Source: Hyperoplus lanceolatus (lineage: Eukaryota > Chordata > Actinopteri > Uranoscopiformes > Ammodytidae). Taken from it: a stretch of DNA of 64,000 nucleotides. Positions 25,677-39,112 of the stretch are shown piece after piece; the first letter of the stretch is position 1, and every line of letters starts with the position of its first letter. The translations under genes and the position numbers were made by a program. The stretch is taken from the NCBI GenBank assembly GCA_026929865.2, contig CM049416.1:5569501-5633500 (forward strand), written 5' to 3'. The notes under the pieces were generated by a model. That model saw nothing but the letters and a program-made list of their open reading frames with translations. It searched no databases and had not been told where the DNA came from.

Positions 25677-28600
25677 TGGCCGCTCCTCCAATAATTTTAA
25701 TTTTATTATGCTTTTTACACTTACAGTAAATACACTTTTGTATGTTTCTTAACTTCACATTCTTGAGCACTGAGTCACTCTAGGCTTACCATACTAAGAG
25801 CACACTATGAACACCAATCATAGAGGGAGTAGTTAATATGTAGCTTATCACTTGGTCTACAAGGTCAGGCAACTTTAAGAACTCTGCCTGCACCATAGCA
25901 ACTCCTTAGCAACGGACCTTCTCAAATTACACCTGCCATCGGACCAGCCAGAAGAAGACGTCAGGGGCAAGCAAGCACTATGTCCCACCATTTTATCTTC
26001 AGTCTTAAGGCCTTTGCACACCGGGCGCGACGCGAATAAACGCAACGTAAAAGCGAATGTTTTGAAATGTGAATTTTGTCGCGTCTCACTTTAGAAGCGA
26101 CATCCCAGAAAAATCGAACTCAGTTCGAAAAAATAAAAAATGCAAATTCGCGATGCAAAATGACGGCGCTGGTGTGGAAGCTTGTATTGACTCTGTATAC
26201 GTTCGTTAATTAACGGATTAATCGCCCGGTGTGCAAAGGCCTTTACTGGGGCCGCCTTTTGAGAACCAGAAAGCTCCATGTAGGCCTACATGTTTCTGCT
26301 CACTCAATTTAGATAATAAACCTTTAAGCTTTGAAATAAATCTTCTACTTGTTTTTCCTTCTTCAACTCTACCTCGACTATTTCTGAAAAGATGTGAAAA
26401 TGTTATGCACAAACAATCTAATGCTGTGTGCTGATTGTGTTTGGCCTACAATGACATAACAATCCGAACATTCTCTGATTCTATGGATAGCTTCCTAAAT
26501 CATGTTTGACAAAAGTGAAACTAATATCTGCTCCGCTGCCGTGGCAGAGCAGAGACGGGCTAGCCCTCCACCAATCAGATTGCTCCGGCTGAAAGACTGG
26601 CCGACGCTGATTGAATATGTCTGAAACAATATGTGTCGCGACACAAAGAGCCACAATCCTTCATCACAATGTGTAAAGGCAGAATCAGGATTTTTATTTT
26701 TTTTAGGTTTAAGTTTTGGATAAAAGGTTTGGTGAAGGAAGCTGTAGCTCTGAAGTGTTTATATGTTTTCTAACCTGATTTTTGGTCTACAGCACAGTTA
26801 AATATTTTTAATTTTTCAACATTATTATTTTGTTATAGAGAAGAGGGAAATATTATATCTTTGATTATTTATTGTTGTTGCACATATTGTTCTTTGTGTT
26901 CAAATCTGTTCATGTCATTTGTTATTAAATGTATACATTAACTGTATTACAGTGAGAATAGCGTAGAGTGCGATCTTAAACACTAAAGCGGACAGGTTGG
27001 AGGTGTTGGTGATGTTTGTGGAAAAGTTTAAGAACGTTTTGTTTGGGAAGTTATCCCAGCAGTCACTGTTGAGGAAGCAGCCAATCAAATCAGAAGGAGG
27101 CATGTTTTACTCTGGGATTACTTCATGAACGTCTTCACGTGGCCTTCAGTATGTGCGTATATGCACACGCCAGCGTGATAGAAATATGAAAACTTCTACA
27201 TATTTGGTCCAAAACACTTCAGAATCAAGGATGCACACCCTCGTGCAGTGCGCAAGCCACATCCGGAAGCTCAGGCTGATCTGACTAACAGTCAGAGAGA
27301 TATGCGAGTCACAGACACAGACAGACGTTTTTTGCTTCATACATAGAAGAAGAAAGATAGATGGAAGATAGATGAGCTACTTTTGCACAGGATGTGCTCT
27401 CTAGCTTTCTATGCCTTTAAGTGAGAGAAGGAAGTTGCACCAACGGTACGAGATGCAACAAACATTATTTTATATTTTAAAAAAGGTGAACATTGACTAA
27501 TTCATTTAGAATACCTCTGTGAACCAAAGGCCTAAAGGAAGAAGATTAAAAAGTGTTTGATGAATTTTTTTGTTCAGTTTAAAATGTACATGCCGTAGCC
27601 AAGCTGGTTTGATGGTGTCTTATATGTGATCATTCTGTGTATGTGTGTTGCTACCTTTGATGTGCTCTCTCTCTGTCTGATGATGTAATCCAGGTTGCTG
27701 GTGATGTGTGTGTCTAGTCCACGGGCCAGGTTCCAGGGTTTACAGATCCAGTGGTTATCCTCTCCCCTGAACACACACACACAGATATTTCTTATGTATC
27801 CAGTTAAACATCTACTTCCTCACTTTAAGACATCATAATCTAAGCAACAATAATTTAACTGTATCTTCAGTTTGTGCCTCATAAACTATAATAAACTATA
27901 AATGAAATATAACAACCTTGTTTAGTGCTGATCAAATTAGGGCTATGTCAAAATCGATATGGCTATATATCGCGATACTTAGTTTTGCAATATTGATTCT
28001 TTTTAATTAATTTTCTAATGATTTTATTTTTTATTTTTTTTCCAAGGCTTTATTGAAAGTGCAGAGAGACATATGAAATGGGGCAGAGAGGGAATGAAAT
28101 ACAGAGAACGACCACAGGTCAGATTCAAACCCATGTCTGCTGTCAGGCCTGAGCCTCTAGGATACTGACTACTGAAGTTAGATCAATTTTGTTTATAAGA
28201 ATACTTAAGATTCACTGTGTCAGGAAAGCACATGATGTGTTTTCATTTTGAGTGTGTCCTATACAGTTAGTACAAGAGTGAATTGGATTTGTTATTTTGA
28301 TGTTATGGCAGCTGCAGCAGTGTTTGATCATTTGCCAAAACCAAAAAAAGGAAGAAAAATAGTAAAGGAAGTTGTGAATTAAATAGTTTTGACTTCATAT
28401 GTCTGTACAATTATCACTATATTGTGTTGTTATGTTTGACAAGGCAACTCGTTTATGGAATATCGCAATATATCGTGGTATATCAAGATACGTAATATAT
28501 CGTGATATATCTTATCGTGACCAGTGTATCGCGAATTCCTTGACGATACCCAGCCCTAGATCAAATCAACAGAAGGCAACAGGTATTTGCTCATATCAAA

Positions 28601-31600
28601 GTAATACTCAGCATTGTTAGGCTGCATTCACACCAAATCAGTCGGTGCAGCGTTTCGGACAGAACCAATTATTATCCAAAAGTTGAGCCTGTTTTCTACT
28701 TTCAAAATGGAGCCCGGCTGCACTGTTCTCGACCGCAAAAAAAAATTACGGTGCTCAATAAAAAATTAAATTGATGAAAAAAAAGCTGCGTCTTCAGTGC
28801 GCCCACGTGATTTGGTGGGAGGGAGCCCTTAATGATGAAAAACACATAGGGTTCCCAAATACCTTTGTTGTCTGAGTTTGTAGTTCTTAATGAACTGAGG
28901 CATCTCCGTCACCAAGTTGTATGTCTCTGGTAGCCACTGTGCCGCGGGTCCTCCCCTCACCCTGCGGCCCACAGCAGCCAGACAGTCCTTCACTGTCACC
29001 AGGCTCTCACAGGGAAACTGGTTCAGCATCACATGAGGCCGCTCCTCACTCAGCTTCCTATTGGAGGAGAGGGAACAGAAAACACACAACTGAAAAAGTG
29101 AACACAAAAACAAAAGAACAAAACAAAATAAACAACTAACATGGCCTACTCTATTTTACAGGTTTCTAAGGACATCGTTTTAACTATAGGTAAATGATAA
29201 GTCAAAATAGGTCATGTAGGTCACTTCAGCACTGCTATATAGTCAAGGGAAGGCTGACATATCTGTTCAAATTTTTTCTGCTTTCCCTGAAATCTCATAA
29301 CGGATTTCCGGAGTACTATCCATGAGCCTCATACCGAAGCAGGGGGCTATCTCCTTATTCCAAACCTTAAGAAGATTTTTTTTAGCGATAACCATCCCAT
29401 GCTTAATTGACAAAGCTTTCTTACGACCTTAAGTCTGTAGTTGTTGTGACGAGCCTAGAATGCAGTTGTGGTGATAAAAAGAACATAATGCAGTGTTCAA
29501 AGCAAAGGGTTTTATTCGATAGCAAGAGCTCCTCCGGAGGTATCACTGATAACCTTATACACAAATGTATTCTGTCAAGGGTGGTCATAGATAAATTGTG
29601 TCTGAACAGGTTTAAAAAAAAAAAAAAAACGGGAAAACTGTCACGTTTTCACCGTGTAAAGTGCCCCTTAAAGCCACTACGAGTAACTTTGTCCGTTGGC
29701 GGGCCCCTTTGGACAAAAGCGGTAGTAATTTTACGACGCCAGCTGTCGTGAAGCTGTTTTCTAGCTCGTGCCGGGCGTGCGAGATTCAAATGATCAGGAA
29801 GCAATATAGTGCATGTCCGTGTGTTGAAAGTGTGAGGGCACCAGACTCTTTTCGGCTCTGTGAGAGTGGTTAGTGACACAGCATCAACTAATGCCAGTCA
29901 GTGCTACACACACCTGATTGCAATGAGTTGATGCAGTGTCACCTAACTACTCTCACAGAGCTGAAAGATTCCGTGTCCTCACAGAAAGCGAATGAACGAG
30001 AGACGGCAGTTAGTATGGATCACGATGAGGTAATGTGTTTATGTTGTTGTAAATAATGACTATTTCAGATGAATAATGGTCATCTGATGCTGGTGAGGCA
30101 AAGTAAACTTTGTTTTAGTAGGCTACCGCTCATTCATTTAGGAGTAAACACTGCAGCCTAGTTCGCTCCCGTGAAATTGTGTATATGTTGCTTGGCAATG
30201 CCCTCCCGCCCATCTACCACACTCCCTTTTAGCTTTTCTTCATTGCAATTTCTTTTTTTTTCTTTGATGGTTCAGCCCTGTTATCAGAAAATCGGACTGG
30301 ATGTGCGACCAGACCAAACGCAGTAATAAAAACTATATAAAAACGTATTTCTTTGGACTGATGGTCTCGTTTGCTGTTAAAGGTCATTTATGATTATCAG
30401 AGGAAACATGAGGCTGTTTAAAAGATATTTAAATGTTACTCATAGCTGCTTTAATACAAGTACACTAAAATGAACAATAGAAAAGGTGGAACACCAGTAT
30501 ACATGTTGTAGTATTATAACCAACCACCAGAGGAGATGAATTTCAAATTAAAAGGTCCACTAAGAGTTAAAGGTGCACTATAGAGTGTCAGGGGAGGGGG
30601 GGATAAGTTTACATTCCTAAAGCCTGCAGTTAGTTTATGTGAGTGAAATGTATTGTGTTATGATACTTACTGCTAAACATTTGCATAGAAGTGTTTTAAG
30701 TTTTTATAACGTTGTATCCATGCTGTAACCTTTGCCCCAGTAAACTTAAAAACCCAAGGAGTTTCCACCACACAGATATACGGCCTGCTGGTGTTCACAA
30801 GGTCAAATGCCCATGAGAACTCAGGAAGGAACTGCAGATTGTGCATCGACTCCCTACGCATATTAGCCAGGCTGTGAACTATTGCACCTCATCCTCTGTG
30901 TAACGCACACACATTTTTACACACAAGTGAGCTGATACATGACGTTTCGAACAATGTACTCTGGGATCGCCATGACCGGGAATGACCAGGTTTCCAGCAG
31001 TAAAGACACACTGCCATGACCCAGCTGGGATAAACAAACAAGTTCCCAGAGACATTAGTCAATCATTAGTCTGTTTGTGGCATGCTGTTGAAGTTAGTCA
31101 ATGACTTGTGTTGCTCTGTGATGCTTGTGAATTGGCTCCGTGATCAAGTAAAGAGATCTGCAGATTCCTGAAAGCTTACTTTTGACTCTGTTCTACATTT
31201 GAAACTTTGTTAACAGTTTCTTTAAAGCCACTACGAGTAACATGGCACGTTGGCGTCCCCTTTGGACAAAAGCGGTAGTATTTTTATGACGCCCGCTGTC
31301 GCAAAGCTGTTTTGTAGCTTGTGCCAGGCGTGCGAGTGTGAACTGAGAAGGGCGCAATATAGTGCATGTCCGTGTGTTGAAAGTGTGAGGTCTCTTTTCG
31401 GCTCCGTGAGAGTGGTTTTGACACTGCATCAACTAATGCCAGTCAGTGCTACACACACCTGATTGCAATGAGTTGATGCAGCAGTGTCACCTAACTACCT
31501 CTCTCACGGCTGAAAGATTAATGTCCTCACAAAGCGAATGAACGAGAGACGGCAGTTAGTATGGATCACGATGAGGTAATGTGTTTGTGTTGTTGATGTA

Positions 31601-34600
31601 AATAATGACTATTTCAGATAATGGTCATCTGACCAAACACTGCTAGTCTAGTTTCGCTCTTGTGAAATTGTGTACACGTTGCTTGGCAACGCCCTCGTCC
31701 CGCCCGCCTATCACTCTCCCTTTTAACTTTTCTTCATTGCATTTTCTTTTTTTTCTTTGATGGTTCAGCCCCGTTATCAGTCATTATGACGACAAATAAC
31801 TGTATCAAACAAGGCTCCCGCACCCCTTCCCTCACCTGGAGGGATGGGCTTCTCAAATCGCGTTGCTGCTCCACACTGAAATCTGCGACCAATACGAATA
31901 TGTGACCATAGAGCGTGCACGAGCGAACCAAAAATCGGACTGGGTGTGCGACCAGACCAAAAGCAGTAATAAAAACTATATCTATATATTGTGACATCCT
32001 TTCTGACTTCAGGCGCTGTTTATACGAAAACACGAAACGGAATATACTTTCGCGGATGCACTATATCATTTACATGAAAACAGCAAACGCAGGCATGAAA
32101 CCGCAAAGTTCTGAGATCAACTCCCAGGGAGGAAACTTTGGAAAACACAACTGTTTTGGTATCTTGTAAACTGCGAAACCATTTTCCCTGGTAACGCTGA
32201 CGTCACGGCTCCACTTCACACATGCATAGTCTATAACATTGCACGGTGTCTCCGCAGCACCATCACTGTGATCAGCGGAGAGTGTCGTGTAGGGCTCAAA
32301 TATAACACTCGCCAATTTAGTCTAAGCGATAAGTAAGTTATTGAGACCACCCGACACTTTGTCTGGGGAAAGATTTGTGCTCTGCCGTTTTTTTTAGCAA
32401 AATAAACGTGTGTCACCACCTATATGCCAGGTACACGGCTCTCTCTACATTAGAAAACACTATCTATAGATCAGCGCGCAGAGGTTAAGTTACTGTTCAA
32501 CAAAAGGAGCATTAAGGCTACGGCTTCACAGTAAAAGCATTTCACTGGCTAAACATTAATAGCATTTCACTGGACAAACGTGAGTTGACTTTAATTTTGA
32601 AGTACGCCTAACAGGAAAGTAGCCGCTCACAAAGCCCTATCACTATCAGCATGTCTTCTGTTTTCACAAGTTCAATGCGGTGAAATAAGAGGACAGAAAC
32701 CTTGTCATTTACAATACTTGTAACCCTAAGCTTACACCAACCGCTTTATGAACGTTAGTGGCATTAATTTTTGATTACAGTAAGGTTTTATGCATCAAAT
32801 TGTACCGGAAGAGCTATCTACTAGGCTAAGTGTCACCGCTGACTATTGGCATGGCATGCCTACTACAACGATTTCGACCTGTTACCTCTGAAAACATGTG
32901 TAGGAGTGAAGATGTCAAATAAATTGCATCTGAACGGGTTAACTTTTGAAACCAAAAACGGTTTCACCGTGTAAATTTTCTTTGGAGGCACCTGGAACGT
33001 AAACGTGAGGCTCAAATGTTTTTTGTAAACTAAACAGTGGGCCCCCCGCTGCTGTAAACAACAGTGAAACAGTAACTCTTAACTCTTCAAACTTTAAACA
33101 CTCTCCCAGGGATCACATTTTACTGCGACGAAAGTGTGTTTATTCAAAGGAAACGGTTAGAATTCAACAGTGTTGAGTCCTCGGGAAACAGATAGTAACT
33201 AGTGTTTGGACCTGGACAAAAACATGTGTTTTTCAAGATGATATATATGATAAAGCGGAATGACCTCGATTTAATAAGTAGTCGGCTGAAAAAAAGACGT
33301 CAGAGTTTAATTGATAAAAAAAATTATATCCAGTATAGTGTCATCCAAAAACAAGCATCATTTTTGCCTTAATAACCGCAGACAGAATAGGAAAACACTA
33401 GATATGCTGCTGTTAATAACTAAAGCAGTGGTTCTCAACCTTTTTTGAGCAAACGCCCCCCTAACCTTACCGAGATACTCTAGCGCCCCCCCCAAAAAAA
33501 AAAAAACACAAACACACACACACACACACACAACTGTACATATATTAGCCAAAGAGATACTGTATTAAATGCACATTCACCTGTTAAACTAGTTCAGACA
33601 AGGCAACTATTTAAGTACATTTCTTAGTGCATAAAGATTATTTTTTACTTTGCGAAGACAAATACAGTACAGTAAGAAAATCGTTTAGAAAATAATGAAT
33701 GTGAATTATTCTAAGCAGCAGAGTTCTTGAACGGTAAGCCAGACTTAGCAATTAATAAAGCGATGTTGTAGGACGCCACCAACCCGCTTTCGCTTTGATT
33801 GACGTTCCGGGCGAACAGAGAGTTGATGGTGGGCCGTCTTGAATGTTGATCCCTCAGAGACTTAAAGTAGGATGGATCTTTAGCTGATTTTTCGGGATGT
33901 TTTTTCACTAAATGTTCCTGTAGTCGCAAGGGTTTCATGGCCTCATTAGAGAACACCTGATCGCAGAGCAGGCACATTGGTAAAGTGGTGTTCATCGGTG
34001 ACGGGATAAATCCATAACTAATGTAATTGGCATTGTACTGCCGGCACTTTTTCTTGCTATCCGCCATGTTTGTTTATGTTATGTTATTAAAGTTGAATAT
34101 GTTACAATGAATTGTGTACGTTTTCATTGGTTGTTGAACTGTTATCCCGCGAACTAGCGCTCATGACGTAGCTGTGCTTTGCTGCTCATAGGGCTGCTGT
34201 ACAGGGCTTCAGTGAGCCTCTCGCGATGCACAGCGTTTAGTATATTGTCCCTCTCCAACATATGAGGGTTGTGTCTTTAACATGGTTCTGCTTGTGTGTT
34301 AGTTAACTCCATGCTTTGGCTGATTACTCTGTGTTTCTCCACCTCAGAGACAATAGTTAGTTTAAGTTTGAATCTCGCTGCGCTAGCATTAGCAATATCA
34401 GTAAACGTCATTACACTAGTCTGTGATTGGCTGATTCCTCTGCCGCTAAGGCTTTGATTGGCTGGTTGTTCTGACTCAAAGACCTTTGATTGGCTGTCTG
34501 CAGAGCCTTCTCTTTTCTAAGGCTGTGACAGTCAGCAGACCGCAGAACATTGGAGAGAATACATCAGGTCGGCAATACGTCATCTGGACGGAACTCTCGT

Positions 34601-37600
34601 GACCACGCCCCCTTTGGGGGGAAAACAATACGGCTACTCCATAGACATAGACAGCGCGATCATTCAAAATAAGCCGTTATAGCTAAAATCTGCAATGTCC
34701 TGAGCTGTTGTGTGGTTTACATGGTAAAAAACAAACATCATGGTTTTATTCCTTCGCCATGCCCCCAAAAATTCCCCTAAATAAGGTCTGTATGACAGCA
34801 GGAAGCTCCCGGCTTCCCCCGTGCTCTGCATTTCAGTGGGAGTTTGCTATCGTAATGAGCCGTTAGGACCGTTGGTACAGTCTAGTCAAGGCATAGCGCT
34901 ATACTATTAACATAGTAAGCATTATTACAGACAACAAAACTTAAAATAACAATTATTTCACGTGTAATCAGCTTACATAGAGACTTAGTGAGGTGAAGAT
35001 ATATATCAGGGCATGATATCCCTGGCCAATGGGTCGGATCATTGCGCCAGCTTGATGCTGAGAGACTAAAAAGACATGGTTTTAGATAGACCAAATTAAT
35101 CATTTATAAGTGTCTTTAACGCTATCCAGCCAGCAGAGTTGTTGTAAAGGATTTTGGCATTGTGTCGGTCGGTCAAATTTTAAGATAAGATAAGATAAGA
35201 TATCCTTTATTCGTCCCACAGTGGGGAAATTTCGGTGTTGCATCACACATTAGAGCAGGAATAAGAGCACACAGGAGTAAAGAGCACACAGAGGGCACAG
35301 CAATAGCTGTAAATGCTTATTTAGCTTTAGACTTTGTATACGCTTATGTTTTAGCTTTAAACTTTGTATAAATATAAACTATAACTATGTGAGTTAGCAG
35401 GATATGGGCAGAATAAGTAATAAAGTGACAGTGACACATGTAGCACCATTATTGCACGTTCTTAAGTTACAGTATTGCACATGATTTCAGTATATACAGG
35501 TGAATGACATGTACAGGGTCAGCAGTTCTCGTTGTACAGTCTGACCGCAGCAGGAAGGAAAGACCTGCGGAATCTCTCCTTCACACAGCAGGGTGAATCA
35601 GTCTGTCACTGAAGCTGCTCTCCAGAGCAGACAGAGTGTCCTGCAGGGGGTGACAGTCGTGGTCCAGCATGGATGTTAGTTTGTCCAGGACCCTCCTGTC
35701 CCCCACCTGCTGCACTGTGTCCAGGGGGCAGCCCAGGACAGAGCTGGACTTCCTGATGACCTTGTCCAGCTTCTTCCTGTCCCTCTCTGTGATGCTGCTG
35801 CTCCAGCAGGCTACTCCGTACAAGATGGCTGATGCCACTACAGAGTCGTAGAAGGTCTTCAGGAGAGGCCCCCGTACTCCAAAAGACCTGAGTCTCCTCA
35901 GGAGGTAGAGCCGGCTTTGGCCCTTCCTGAAGAGAGCGTCCGTGTTATGAGTCCAATCCAGTTTGTGGTTCAGATGAACACCGAGGTACTTGTAAGAGTC
36001 CACTCTCTCAAAGTCCCGTTAAAAGTCAAGTTAACTTACACTCAACAAAAATATAAACGCAAAACTTTTGTTTTTGCTCCCATTTTTCATGAGATGGACT
36101 TAAAGATCTAAAATTCATTCCAGATACACAATTGTACCATTTCTCTCAAACATTGTTCACAAATCTGTCTAAATGTGTGATAGTGAGCACTTCTGCTTTG
36201 CTGAGATAATCCATCCCACCTCACAGGTGTGCCACATCAAGATGCTGATCTGACATCATGATTAGTGCACAGGTGTGCCTTAGACTGTCCACAATGAAAG
36301 GCCACTCTGAAATGTGCATTTTTTTGCTTTATTGGGGGTCTTGGGACTCAGAACCAGTCAGTATCTGGTGTGACCACCATTTGCCTCATGCAGTGCAACA
36401 CATCTTCTTCGCATAGAGTTTATCAGATTGTCAATTGTGGCCTGTGGAATGTTGGTCCACTCCTCTTCAATGGCTGTGCGAAGTTGCTGGAGCGGCTTAT
36501 GGTGGAGAAATGAACATTCACTGCACGAGCAACAGATCTGGTTGACATTCCTGCTGTCAGCATGCCAATTGACGCTCCCTCAATGCTTGTGGCATCTGTG
36601 GCATTTTGCTGTGAGACAAAACTGCACATTTCAGGGTGGCCTTTTATTGTGGACAGTCAAAGGCACACCTGTGCACTAATCATGATGTCAGATCAGCATC
36701 TTGATGTGGCACACCTGTGAGGTGGGATGGATTATCTCAGCAAAGCAGAAGTGCTCACTATCACACATTTAGACAGATTTGTGAACAATGTTTGAGAGAA
36801 ATGGTACAATTGTGTATCTGGAATGAATTTTAGATCTTTAAGTCCATCTCATGAAAAATGGGAGCAAAAACAAAAGTGTTGCGTTTATATTTTTGTTGAG
36901 TGTATTTACGTCTGATCGTTTTCTTTTTGTGCTGTTTTGGACCGCAGTTTTGCATTATAGTCAATGGCACGTTCGGTTTGTTTTCCCTCCAAAGGGGGCG
37001 TGGCCTGATTGCCGACCTGATGTATAGTTAAAAAGAGGTCGAGGGGTTAGAAACATGAAAAGTTAAAATAGGCTGTTTATTTCAGGTAACCTATTTTTGC
37101 AGTCAAAAGATTTATAAGATTTTTAAGAAAGTTTAAAATATATTTAAAAAAAAAAAAAAAAAAAAAAAAGCTCTCGTGTACCAGCCTGGTCCCAGCGCCC
37201 CCCTAGGTTGTACGAACGCCCCCCAGGCGGTATCGCCCCCGTTGAGTAACCCTGAACTAAAGTATTCCACACCAGTACAGCAACAGTGACAACCAGGAGC
37301 CTTTGCACTTTGTCTCCACTCTGGCTGGCAACTGCTCTCATAGAAACTAATGTGTCAGAAATAACACACGATATATGTACTGTAGATCAATCAGGTAACC
37401 CCGGAACATACAATATGGTGCCTTGAACTTTTGATAAGAAATGTAGAATTTTTGGGGGCACTCGTAAAGAAGAGCCCAATATATGTTTCAGTTGGTGAAA
37501 AAACCTGGACCTACAGCAGAAGGTATAGCATCCATGTGCAATCAGCAAGGCCATACCTCATGTACAGTAGATGCGTCGACAATGTTGTTACTCAGAATTC

Positions 37601-39031
37601 TTCATGGGGGCGACAGAAGTTACGTACTACAGCTTTAAGCTTAAATGATATATATCTTGCATATTGTCTGACCGCCCAAATATCTCCTCCGGGCAGAGTG
37701 AATGCATGGGTGTGTGTGTGTGTGTGTGTGTTGCCTGTACCTGTAGTGTTTGATGTGTCCGTAGCTCCACAGTATGTCTGCCTCCTCTTCGTCCTCCGTC
37801 AGCTGGAAGCGTGGATGTGTCAGGTTGTTTCTCACTTGGGACATTTCAGAGTAAACCCTGTGAGCAAGGCACAGGATGACTCATAGATGTAGATTTAAAA
37901 AGACAACACACATATAGAATTAGGAATGGGGCCGATCCGATCCAATATCGCTATCGGGTCCTATATGGCTGCAATCTACGTATCTGATATTGGACTGACA
38001 ACTGATTAAAAACAAGATGAATCCAAATTATTTTAACTATGAAAGACATTTAAATTTTAAGACTATAGCTATGTGATAGCACACATTTATATTATACTTT
38101 AGCAATTTAAAAGTTGACTTCTGATGCTGTTAAGATAAACCTTTATGTGTGTGTGCATTTGTTGCTCTTTAAAAATTAGAATTGCTGTGTTGCTTAAGCC
38201 TTCCTAACCTTACACATAACATCATTACTGTCAGATAAAATACTGTATTAAGTTATAAGGATTTTACTGCAAACATTGCATTGAAGATTGAGATTGTCTG
38301 TGATGAGACCCACATACTTGAGGATTTTGTCTTCAGGTACACTGTGGGGCTGGATCTCTACAGGCAGCTGCTCCGCATTCCCACGGATGATGGCCTTGAG
38401 AGGAACACACACACGGAAAAACACACAAGCACACACACACGCACACACACACACACACAGGAGGGTGAAAACCAAACAGTATCTTTTATCAGTGAGGCTA
38501 GACCTGAGTGACCTTGTGGTAGATTTGAATAGCCACTATAATGTCAAGATTTTGCTGACCAAAGGCCTTTAAATGTTAGGGGTCACTGGTAAAGAGACGA
38601 AAACAGTCTATGTAAGGACATGTGTTTGACTTGATGTGATGAAACGATCTGTCTATTAGTAGAAGACTTAAGACACATGATACACCCCACACACAGATAT
38701 AAACGAGTCCTGTAACTTTAAGGAGAGGTGCCATGCGGCTCTCACTGCTGCTATCATGCTCCATGAAATCCTCTATGTCTGATGTCTGATGGAAATCTCC
38801 TGAAATAAACCTTCCTGAAACACAATGATGAAGACCAGCCTGTTCGAGTCTTGGTCGCCATGGGGAAACAATCGGCTACTACAACCTCACATCTGGAATG
38901 CTTTAATTATTTAAGGAGGCGCTGGAGCCGGTAGAGAGATACTGTAGATTGGACCTTGAAAATGTTCCAGACTCCAACAACGGTAATGGGTGAGAAAGGT
39001 GGAGGAGTGAGGGCGCATGCACACACTCTCT

Positions 39032-39112
<81 letters not shown>

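Larger units (their letters stand above)
33426..37254. mobile_element. hAT element with 8-bp TSD in ttll12 intron 7, carrying nested insertions
   Basis: The left end is CAGTGGTTCTCAACC and the right end (complement) CAGGGTTACTCAACGG, hAT/Charlie-type termini. It is flanked by perfect 8-bp duplications AACTAAAG (33418-33425 and 37255-37262). It holds a transposase N-terminal fragment, a LINE 3' fragment (about 35170-36010) and a palindromic Tc1 derivative (36039-36902). Confidence 0.85.
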
